Positions 1-5,205 of a stretch of 5,344 bases of DNA are shown here, one piece after another. The stretch is from assembly GCA_031266495.1 (NCBI GenBank), contig JAISAX010000069.1, forward strand, positions 1-5,344, written 5' to 3'. This DNA is from Opitutaceae bacterium (GTDB taxonomy: Bacteria > Verrucomicrobiota > Verrucomicrobiae > Opitutales > Opitutaceae). Position 1 is the first letter of the stretch; each line of letters starts with the position of its first letter. Position numbers and translations under genes: made by a program. The notes beneath the pieces were generated by a model. It saw only the letters and a program-made list of their open reading frames with translations. It was not told where the DNA came from and did not search any database.

Positions 1-62
1 TTCGTCACCTCCCTCGGCGTCGGCAGCTTCAAGAGCTTCCCATCGTGTTCTTCTACTGTCAT
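1..62 (-). CDS. Possible N-terminal fragment of a hypothetical protein, cut by the window edge
   Basis: An ATG at 62-60 on the minus strand opens a frame that stays open to the window edge. It reads MTVEEHDGKLLKLPTPREVT, 20 residues. The segment is hydrophilic and protein-like. A purine-rich GGGAAGAAGG lies about 3 bases before the ATG and could serve as a ribosome binding site, the best such site in the window. The third codon positions are nearly all G or C after the first few codons, but the opposite-strand frame shares those positions, so composition does not settle the strand. No family is recognised. The alternative is that this is non-coding, or the tail of a plus-strand frame ending at the TAA at 76-78. 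Confidence 0.4.
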   Translation of the reverse strand, partial: MTVEEHDGKLLKLPTPREVT

Positions 63-140
63 AGCCTTCTTCCCTTAACCCTTCTTCTCTCCTTTACCCA
101 CAGTAAAACGCGATGAACCGGGAATTACGCAGGGAGGGAG

Positions 141-273
141 GTGCATGTTGAAGTGCCGGCTACCTTGAGCGCCGAACAACGCCGCCTGCTCGAAGAGTTC
201 GCCCGCGTAAGCGGCGACGCCGGCGAGCCGGCCTCCAGGAGGCTGGTTCGACAAGGCGAAAAAGCTTTTCTGA
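141..273 (+). pseudogene. dnaJ: Decayed 3' fragment of dnaJ (Hsp40 co-chaperone), frameshifted
   Basis: Reading from 141 gives VHVEVPATLSAEQRRLLEEF followed by ARVSGDAGEPASR. This matches the conserved C-terminal end of DnaJ, where a VEVP strand is followed by a helix of the type L-x-x-x-Q-R-x-L-L-E-E-F. At about 240 the frame slips by one base. In the new frame 241-273 reads GWFDKAKKLF and then stop TGA, the usual DnaJ ending (compare SFFDKVKKFF in family members). Removing one base near 240 would therefore restore a normal tail. The J domain, zinc-finger region and most of the substrate-binding domain are absent: upstream of about 138 no DnaJ-like sequence is seen in any frame. Only about 43 codons remain, so this is a non-functional remnant from a rearrangement. 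A sequencing error could explain the frameshift but not the missing body. Confidence 0.78.
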
Positions 274-327
274 GCGAGGGGAGGGGCACGCACGTTGAAA
301 TCCTTTGCTGATTGGTTCTGACAGGAT

Positions 328-356
328 CTGATATCAGTAATGGAATCTGATATTAG
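328..356. promoter_or_regulatory. Pair of near-palindromic CTGATATnAG boxes
   Basis: CTGATATCAG at 328-337 is a perfect 10-bp palindrome. CTGATATTAG at 347-356 is the same box with one change. They lie 19 bp apart start to start, roughly two helical turns, each inside a larger direct repeat GGA(A)TCTGATAT. Such spacing suits a dimeric DNA-binding protein on one face of the helix. No clear gene start follows on either strand, and the second box ends in the TTAG that flanks the inverted-repeat element. The site could therefore be a relic operator interrupted by insertion, or chance in an AT-richer stretch. Confidence 0.28.
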
Positions 357-373
357 CCCGAGTTCCGCAGTTC
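357..373 (+). repeat. Left terminal inverted repeat
   Basis: CCCGAGTTCCGCAGTTC, an exact reverse complement of 517-533. It is preceded by TTAG at 353-356. Its inner edge also forms a short palindrome GTTCG-CC-CGAAC at 370-381. Confidence 0.75.
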
Positions 374-516
374 GCCCGAACGGCGAAAAAACTTTCAGAG
401 GAGAGCGGGTTTTTGTCCAAGCATGTTTCAGCGGGAAGCGTTATTGCGCGATTCATGTAGTGCCGAAAATACGGCAAAAAATGGTAGCCATTTGCTTATC
501 AACAATCGCAACTCTT

Positions 517-533
517 GAACTGCGGAACTCGGG
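517..533 (-). repeat. Right terminal inverted repeat
   Basis: GAACTGCGGAACTCGGG, an exact reverse complement of 357-373. It is followed by TTAG at 534-537, the proposed second copy of the target duplication. Confidence 0.75.
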
Positions 534-586
534 TTAGCACGCCTCTTGATCATTATGGGCAGCCTCCTTTCTCCGCTTCCGTTGGC

Positions 587-1288
587 CTATACGTGTTTCT
601 TCGTGGCGCGGGTGGCCGGACAGTTGCTCGTCATGCCGCGGCTGGTTGCCTCGTGGAATCTTCCCTGGTCTGCCGTAATCAGTTCGACGGCGTAAAAGAG
701 AGCTTCCCCGGAGCCCGTCCTGTCTCCGGACTTTTCCACGCCGATGAACACACTGTGAAGCGGCCAGACAATGGTTTTGTCCGGCTTCTCCCCGCGCGGT
801 CCGCCCCATACCTGCGACGGGCGGGCGAGATCCACTTTGTAGTCCACCGCAGCACCGGCATCGGAATGCCGCAGCTTGTACTGGAATGTCTTTTTTCCCG
901 AATCAATGAGCCGGAGCAGGATTACGCCCGGCGTGGTGAGTTTGGCCGTCAGGCGGATTTCGGCCAGCGGTCCCTCCACCTGCAAGGGCGCGCCGCCATC
1001 CCTGAACAGAATCGTCCCCACGTAGGCGCTGCCGTCGGTTGCAGTGAAATCGTAGGTGAGTTTGCCCGCCGGTTGTCTGGAGCCGGAGAGGTGGATTACC
1101 TCGAAGCTGCCCGCTCCGGGGTTGTGTCCGTGGCCCTTGTTGAAGACCCAGGCGTTGCCGAGGCGGGAAAACCAGTCCGGTTCGATTCGCTGACCTCCCG
1201 CTGCCGCTGACAGCGTGGCGGCGGAAATCAGACCGAGCAGCAAGACCGCGACAGATTTTGAACGGTTTCTGATGTACGATGATTTCAT
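587..1288 (-). CDS. Small secreted beta-rich protein, possibly carbohydrate-binding
   Basis: This encodes 233 residues from the ATG at 1288 to a TAG. Residues 1-29 form a typical Sec signal peptide: basic RNRSK, then hydrophobic VAVLLLGLISAATL, then a small-residue cleavage region near LSAAA. The mature part has alternating hydrophobic stretches (about 62-68, 75-82, 88-96, 109-116, 121-128, 172-184 and 196-204) with many Gly, Asp and aromatic residues. That pattern suggests a jelly-roll beta-sandwich like those of carbohydrate-binding modules attached to glycosidases. No specific family or ligand residue is recognised, so binding is inference. The last 28 residues are polar and look like a tail. 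The gene starts 33 bp after the glycoside hydrolase stop with no terminator between, so co-transcription and a shared substrate are likely. No Shine-Dalgarno sequence is evident. Confidence 0.8.
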   Translation of the reverse strand: MKSSYIRNRSKSVAVLLLGLISAATLSAAAGGQRIEPDWFSRLGNAWVFNKGHGHNPGAGSFEVIHLSGSRQPAGKLTYDFTATDGSAYVGTILFRDGGAPLQVEGPLAEIRLTAKLTTPGVILLRLIDSGKKTFQYKLRHSDAGAAVDYKVDLARPSQVWGGPRGEKPDKTIVWPLHSVFIGVEKSGDRTGSGEALFYAVELITADQGRFHEATSRGMTSNCPATRATKKHV

Positions 1289-1321
1289 GACAGAACGATG
1301 TATCCGTTAACCTGAGACGCG

Positions 1322-2851
1322 TTATTTTTTCACGCTCACGTGGAGAAGAAGCGGGTGGGTGGGGATCTGGAGGAGGGGAAGCGCAAGGCGGCCGTGTCTG
1401 GCTTCGGTCTCCGGCGCGTAACGTTCGCCTGTCATCAGATCGAGCACCTCGATCTTGCTGCCGGGATGGATGTCGATCTCGATGTCGGCGGCGCGGGGAT
1501 TGAGGTCGCCCACGCGCTCCATCGACCACAGGGCAATCACCGGTTTTCCGTCCCTGTCGCGGAACCGGTAACAGGCGATGCGGTTTGGCGCCGGGAGTTC
1601 GTCACCGTCCCAGACCACCGGGTGCCGTTCGGTGCGATCGGAGAAGGGATAGACTTTCACTCCGGGCGCGTCGGCGCCCGTGGCAGGCATGAAACCGAGG
1701 GTGCTTTTCGCTATGCGCTGCACGGCATGATACACGGGGCGCGGGGTTCCATCGTGACGGAGGAGACCAAAATTGTGCTCGGAGTTGCGAGGGTCCCAGC
1801 CCTTGGTGTCGTGCTTCTTGTCAAGAAAGACGTATTGGCAACTTACATCCACCCCAAGCCCCAGGCATTCCAGAAAACGACGTTGCGAGTAAACGGCCTG
1901 CGCCTCTTCGGTGAAACCGGAGTAGTTCGCCCGCGAGGTGCCTTCAAGATATGTCGTGTAACCCCATTCGGTGAGCCAGATTTCGCGCGGGCCTTTGTAT
2001 CGGGCCGACCACTCGCGGTATTTTTCGATCAGGGAAGCGAAGGTGCCGGCTTCGTCGGTAACGACAAAACCGTCGCGCTTGCGGTTCGCGGGCGTGCCGG
2101 GATAGGGGACGATCTCGGGCGGGGTTTTATAACTGTAAGGGTGCGCGGTGATGCCGTCCACGTTGGGCGAGACGCCGAGTGCGATCTGCTGGTAATTGAC
2201 CTGCGGAGCGGAGCCGAGACCAATGATCTTGATTCCGGGATTCACGGCCCGGATGGCATCGGCGGCCTTGTTGAGCAGCACGACGTAACGCTTCACCCAG
2301 CCGGAGGTGGAGCCGTCCTTCTCGCGCCCGTACCAGGCGCCGCCTTTTTTGGTGCCTTGGCCGTAGGCGGCAGCGTAATGGCCAAAGGGTTCGTTCACGA
2401 TTTCCAGCGCGTGGATTTTTCCGCGCAGTTCCTTTGCCGCAAAGGCGACCGCTTTGGCATAAGCGTCAGGATCATAAGGGTCGTCTGGATACAGGCGCGT
2501 ATTGCCGCCGGAAAAAACCGCGATGATTTTCAGCCCGTGCCGGTTGGCGAGGTCGATCCACTCCGTGCTGGTGGACGGGATGCTGTATTTGCCTTTCTCC
2601 TGCTCGACCTGATTCCACATGATCTCGTCGCGAATCCAGCCGACGCCCAATTCCGCGACCTTGGGCATGTATTTCACGGGATCGTGATGGCGCATGTTGC
2701 CCTTGCGCACAAAGTGCGTGGCGACTCCCATGTTGTAGTTGAATTCCGGATTCGGACCGGAGGCGGCGAAGACGGACGGCGTCCCGGGGAGCGCGATGGC
2801 GCCAGCGAAAATGAAGGTGAGCGTCTTGAACGGAATTCCGGAAAACATCAT
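1322..2851 (-). CDS. Secreted clan GH-A glycoside hydrolase, PslG/GH39-like
   Basis: This encodes 509 residues from the ATG at 2851. An in-frame TTG at 2866 would add five residues and an ATG at 2848 is also possible; none has a Shine-Dalgarno sequence. A signal peptide is visible (K9, hydrophobic to about 22, cleavage near VFAA at 27-30). A (beta/alpha)8 barrel spans about 40-385. EIVNEP places the acid/base at Glu154, LTEWGY places the nucleophile at Glu295, and HPY (237-239) is another clan GH-A active-site signature. The WIRDEIMWNQVE segment, EWGY and the late NFGLL...PRPVYHAV segment resemble the PslG-like branch of GH39. A beta-rich C-terminal domain (about 395-509) probably packs against the barrel. 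A retaining mechanism follows from the clan; the substrate is unknown. Assignment to GH5 or an unclassified family remains possible. The gene sits between the PEP-CTERM gene and the small secreted protein, apparently in one transcript. Confidence 0.88.
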   Translation of the reverse strand: MMFSGIPFKTLTFIFAGAIALPGTPSVFAASGPNPEFNYNMGVATHFVRKGNMRHHDPVKYMPKVAELGVGWIRDEIMWNQVEQEKGKYSIPSTSTEWIDLANRHGLKIIAVFSGGNTRLYPDDPYDPDAYAKAVAFAAKELRGKIHALEIVNEPFGHYAAAYGQGTKKGGAWYGREKDGSTSGWVKRYVVLLNKAADAIRAVNPGIKIIGLGSAPQVNYQQIALGVSPNVDGITAHPYSYKTPPEIVPYPGTPANRKRDGFVVTDEAGTFASLIEKYREWSARYKGPREIWLTEWGYTTYLEGTSRANYSGFTEEAQAVYSQRRFLECLGLGVDVSCQYVFLDKKHDTKGWDPRNSEHNFGLLRHDGTPRPVYHAVQRIAKSTLGFMPATGADAPGVKVYPFSDRTERHPVVWDGDELPAPNRIACYRFRDRDGKPVIALWSMERVGDLNPRAADIEIDIHPGSKIEVLDLMTGERYAPETEARHGRLALPLLQIPTHPLLLHVSVKK

Positions 2852-2870
2852 GGGCAAGATTGGCAAATAC

Positions 2871-2895
2871 AGGAGGGGAGGGGGGAAGGGGGGGG
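2871..2895 (+). other. G-rich tract (possible G-quadruplex) before the glycoside hydrolase gene
   Basis: On the plus strand G-runs of 2, 4, 6 and 8 are separated only by single or double A. The 6- and 8-base runs can each supply two G-triplets, so a quadruplex is possible in single-stranded DNA. The transcribed genes are on the minus strand, so the message here would be C-rich and very poor in G, as a pyrimidine leader 20-45 bases before the hydrolase ATG. No function is shown. It might affect polymerase passage, Rho loading or mRNA accessibility. A related tract lies before the next gene upstream (4369-4394). Confidence 0.5.
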
Positions 2896-2917
2896 ATAGA
2901 TTCAGTGACGCGGATCC

Positions 2918-4318
2918 TTACGGGCGTGACAACCTTCGGCGAGATGTCACGAGAACAAGGATACAGACTCCGGCGAACAGCGCGAACGTGGATGGTTCCG
3001 GAATGGCCGCGCCCACGCTGAGGATGATGGAGGTGTTGTCGCCGGAGAGAGCGAGGGTGGCTTCGTGACCGTTGAGGACGCCGGTCAGGTTGGCGCCAAG
3101 CGTGCCCGTGATACTCCCGGTGGAAGCGAGCAGCGTATAATCGCCGGCTCCGAAGCCCTCGGCAAACGTGAAGCTGAAGCTGTCGAGATCGATGTTGCCA
3201 TCGCCAATGTCGATGATCCCGGAGGTCAGCGAAACGGCGGTGCCGGAGGCGGTGACGCCGAGCGTGAATGCCAGCGAGGCGTCACCGGCCTGGGTGAGGT
3301 CGAGCTTGCCGGTGCCGAGCGCGAGAGTGAGCTTGCCGATACCGGCGTCGCCTGCGGAGAGTTTGCCGCCGCCTTCGATGACGATGTCGGCGTCGGTCGT
3401 CGTGATTGTGCCTGCGCCGGCGAGCGTGCCTGTCCCGCTGACCGTATATTTTCCAGCGCCGGAGTGCGTTCCATTTACGACAAGCACGCCGTTGTTTATC
3501 CCGGTTGTACCCGAATACGTGTTGGCTCCGCCCAGTTTCTGGATGCCCGCGCCGGTTTTGAAAACAGAGAGCGTGACTTCGCCGCCTGTGCCTCCTCCAC
3601 GATCAACCAGTTTGCCACCGTAGGAGAATACGTCTCCGGCCTTTCCGTCGATTGTCAGTTTGCCTGCAATATAGCGGTTTGACGCATAGATGGCATAGAT
3701 TTGCCCGCCTGTGCCGGAAAGCCCGCGCACCGTGATGCCGCCTTCCGCCACCGGGCCGCCGGTTTTCGCATAGGCGTAAATGGCCAGATTGCCACCGCTC
3801 AGGTTAACTTCGTCGAACGTGGCGCTTTTGGCGTTCACGTTCATGTATCCGGAAGTGATGACGGTCTTTCCCGTAACAGTGAGCGAGGTCAGTTGCGAAG
3901 CGCTGTTTTCCTGCCCGAAATCCAGATTCCCACCGGTTAACGAAACCGTGCCGATGGTCAGGCGTAGTCCTCCCGATCCCGAGTCCCGAAAACGCAGGCG
4001 GGAGCCGCTTTTGTTCAAATTCGCTATTTCAAGAGTGGTCGTTCCCGTATCCGGAGAATAAATGACCCAATCGGACGTCAGCGACACATCAAAGCCCGCC
4101 ACCGTGTCATTCCGGTCAATGACAAGTGTGCCATATTGCGCGGGCGTTTTAATGACGGCGTCACTACCGGAAGGCACGCTGCCACCCAGCCAGTTCGCCT
4201 CCGCGGACCAGTTGGCGGAGGTGGATGAATTCCAGGTAAAATCGGCCGCGGAAAGCGGGGTCTGGCTTGCAATCAAAATGCCCGCGATGGCGAGCCCTTG
4301 CCTGTGTAGTGTATTCAT
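2918..4318 (-). CDS. PEP-CTERM sorting-domain protein with an autotransporter-associated beta-strand repeat
   Basis: This encodes 466 residues starting at the ATG at 4318. A signal peptide (1 to about 24, ending PLSAA) is followed by TWNSSTSANWSAEANWLGG, an opening often seen in verrucomicrobial surface proteins. The centre is Gly/Thr/Ser-rich and repetitive, consistent with a right-handed beta-helix. One segment at about 257-287 (GIQKLGGANTYSGTTGINNG) matches the autotransporter-associated beta-strand repeat. The end is a textbook PEP-CTERM: IPEPST at 439-444, a hydrophobic span at 445-458, then an RRRLSR basic tail. Such proteins are exported, then processed and anchored or released by an exosortase, often with extracellular polysaccharide; no exosortase gene is in view. 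No beta-barrel autotransporter domain is present. It lies 103 bp after the pilin-like gene and before the hydrolase. The ligand and precise role are unknown. Confidence 0.92.
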   Translation of the reverse strand: MNTLHRQGLAIAGILIASQTPLSAADFTWNSSTSANWSAEANWLGGSVPSGSDAVIKTPAQYGTLVIDRNDTVAGFDVSLTSDWVIYSPDTGTTTLEIANLNKSGSRLRFRDSGSGGLRLTIGTVSLTGGNLDFGQENSASQLTSLTVTGKTVITSGYMNVNAKSATFDEVNLSGGNLAIYAYAKTGGPVAEGGITVRGLSGTGGQIYAIYASNRYIAGKLTIDGKAGDVFSYGGKLVDRGGGTGGEVTLSVFKTGAGIQKLGGANTYSGTTGINNGVLVVNGTHSGAGKYTVSGTGTLAGAGTITTTDADIVIEGGGKLSAGDAGIGKLTLALGTGKLDLTQAGDASLAFTLGVTASGTAVSLTSGIIDIGDGNIDLDSFSFTFAEGFGAGDYTLLASTGSITGTLGANLTGVLNGHEATLALSGDNTSIILSVGAAIPEPSTFALFAGVCILVLVTSRRRLSRP

Positions 4319-4354
4319 GGATATAGTGATTCGGTTGTGGCGTGGAAACAGGTG

Positions 4355-4394
4355 GTGTGTGTGTGTGCGGGGGGGGGGGGGAGGGGAGGGGAGG
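4355..4394 (+). repeat. (GT)6 plus 13-G homopolymer and GGGGA repeats upstream of the PEP-CTERM gene
   Basis: The plus strand shows (GT)6 at 4355-4366, then 13 consecutive G at 4369-4381, then GGGG at 4383-4386 and 4388-4391 separated by single A. On the coding strand this is a C-rich block followed by a CA repeat, 37-76 bases upstream of the PEP-CTERM start codon. Both simple repeats are slippage-prone, and the G-runs could form a quadruplex. The tract fills much of the 103-bp gap between the pilin-like and PEP-CTERM genes. Length variation here would change promoter or leader spacing, not reading frame. The exact G count may be unreliable in the source data. Confidence 0.7.
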
Positions 4395-4421
4395 ACGCGA
4401 ATATTATCGGGAAAGCGCGGC

Positions 4422-5117
4422 TCAGCTTTTTGCGGGGATGTCTCCGTAATAACGTTTCAGGTTGCCAAATTCATCGCTGTCAGGATCGAGCAGTTTGCAA
4501 TGGCCATCCATCATGAGAACACCTGCCTTGCCGCCATGCGCACGCGTGATGTGTTCCGGTAATTGCGGCCAGTTATACCACCAGTCTTTGGCCAGTTGGC
4601 GTCGGGCCAGATGATACTCGGTGAGGAGCAGACAATGGCCGGGGTTTTCGAATGCGGTAAAAAGTTTGTTCATTGGCTCGGCGGCGGTGCTGGCGCCGAG
4701 GCGTCCATAGGAAACCTTGCCGTTGGCCGCGTTATTGGCGAGGAGCGCCTTGTCGGCGTCCGTCATGCCGGCGTCGTCCCTCGGGCAGGCAAAGGCGGCG
4801 GGGTTGGTAATGTAAACCGGATACAGGTCGAGCCACCAGGGTTTGCCGGCTTTGTTGGCCGGGAGGTATCCCTTGTCGTCGTTCACGTAGAGCATGAGAC
4901 CGACGTGAAGCTGGCGAAGGTTGGAGATGCATTGGGCGGACCGGGCCTTGTCGCGCACCACACCCGTCACCGGGATAAGGATTCCTGCCAGGATGCCGAT
5001 GATGGCGATGACGGTAAGCAGCTCGATCAGGGTGAAAGCGCGGCGGGGCGGCGACCGGCCTTCCGTCTGGCGAAAGTCGGGGATGTTGTCCGGGAAAGAG
5101 GAAACGGGGGGCTTCAT
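4422..5117 (-). CDS. Type IV pilin-like (prepilin N-terminal) protein with H-X9-DG motif
   Basis: This encodes 231 residues from the ATG at 5117. A 27-residue polar, basic leader ends RRA, followed by the prepilin methylation motif FTLIELLTVIAIIGILAGIL (28-47). Cleavage by prepilin peptidase is predicted between Ala27 and Phe28, and Glu32 is the conserved +5 glutamate. Alanine replaces the more common -1 glycine, which is tolerated in this group. CISNLRQLHVGLMLYVNDDKG (63-83) is the usual segment after the helix in PVC-type pseudopilins. C63 and C111 may pair. Near the end His194 and Asp204-Gly205 make the H-X9-DG motif typical of the DUF1559-like prepilin proteins expanded in Planctomycetota and Verrucomicrobiota. 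Role unproven: the families are thought to be envelope or secretion-associated rather than classical pili. It is the first gene of the four-gene set, 88 bp after the PIN-domain gene. No assembly genes are nearby. Confidence 0.92.
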   Translation of the reverse strand: MKPPVSSFPDNIPDFRQTEGRSPPRRAFTLIELLTVIAIIGILAGILIPVTGVVRDKARSAQCISNLRQLHVGLMLYVNDDKGYLPANKAGKPWWLDLYPVYITNPAAFACPRDDAGMTDADKALLANNAANGKVSYGRLGASTAAEPMNKLFTAFENPGHCLLLTEYHLARRQLAKDWWYNWPQLPEHITRAHGGKAGVLMMDGHCKLLDPDSDEFGNLKRYYGDIPAKS

Positions 5118-5120
5118 GCT

Positions 5121-5156
5121 GGCAACGATTCCAGTATGTATGGATTAGCTCATCAA
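5121..5156 (-). promoter_or_regulatory. Weak sigma-70-like promoter candidate for the pilin-like gene
   Basis: On the minus strand TTGATG (5156-5151) and TGGAAT (5133-5128) each match 4 of 6 consensus bases and are separated by 17 bp. Transcription would start near 5121, giving an almost leaderless message for the ATG at 5117, consistent with the missing Shine-Dalgarno sequence. Matches this weak arise by chance; it is listed because this is the only gap in which a promoter for the four-gene set is expected. Confidence 0.22.
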
Positions 5157-5160
5157 CTGG

Positions 5161-5183
5161 AATGCCATGCAGAATCCGGCATT
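5161..5183 (-). terminator. Hairpin after the PIN-domain gene, possible weak terminator
   Basis: AATGCC at 5161-5166 and GGCATT at 5178-5183 can pair around an 11-base loop. The hairpin begins 22 bases after the PIN gene stop and before the pilin-like gene. No U-run follows on the minus strand (the T-run lies on the plus-strand side), so intrinsic termination is doubtful. It could instead be a symmetric regulatory site. Confidence 0.22.
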
Positions 5184-5205
5184 TTCATTGTCCGATCCGG
5201 TATGC

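Larger units (their letters stand above)
357..533. mobile_element. 177-bp MITE-like element with 17-bp perfect terminal inverted repeats and TTAG flanking repeats
   Basis: The ends at 357-373 and 517-533 are exact reverse complements over 17 bp. Immediately outside, the same four bases TTAG occur in the same orientation at 353-356 and 534-537, as expected for a target-site duplication. The 143-bp interior holds no convincing gene. It has A-tracts and a small hairpin (TGCCG/CGGCA at 461-476). A short element with clean terminal repeats, a duplicated target and no transposase is the definition of a MITE, mobilised in trans by a full-length relative. Duplications of 4 bp occur in several IS families (IS701 is one candidate from memory), and the parent cannot be named from this window. 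It lies 53 bp beyond the stop of the minus-strand gene at 587-1288. Confidence 0.72.

Noticed and set aside
75..293. 72-codon minus-strand open frame
   Set aside because: It is opposite the dnaJ remnant, which is supported by family motifs in two adjoining frames. The minus-strand product resembles nothing known to me.
461..476. TGCCG/CGGCA hairpin followed by A-run as a terminator
   Set aside because: The stem is only 5 bp and no T-run follows it on either strand. It lies inside the MITE-like element.
340..537. 65-codon plus-strand open frame
   Set aside because: It spans the whole inverted-repeat element and ends at its right flank. Coding signal is absent and the element explains the sequence better.
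515..1210. 231-codon open frame on the plus strand
   Set aside because: It is antisense to the small secreted protein gene, which has a clear signal peptide. It also begins inside the MITE-like element and has no recognisable features.
1340..2899. 519-codon open frame on the plus strand
   Set aside because: It lies exactly antisense to the glycoside hydrolase gene, whose catalytic motifs are intact. Its translation shows no domain pattern, so it is a by-product of GC-rich codon use.
2905..2931. Repeated GTGAC around the PEP-CTERM stop as a terminator stem
   Set aside because: The two GTGAC copies are in direct, not inverted, orientation and do not form a stem.
3065..3682. Plus-strand open frames across the PEP-CTERM gene (also 3168-3623)
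   Set aside because: They are shadows of a repetitive Gly/Ala/Thr-rich gene on the other strand; compositional bias removes stop codons in these frames.
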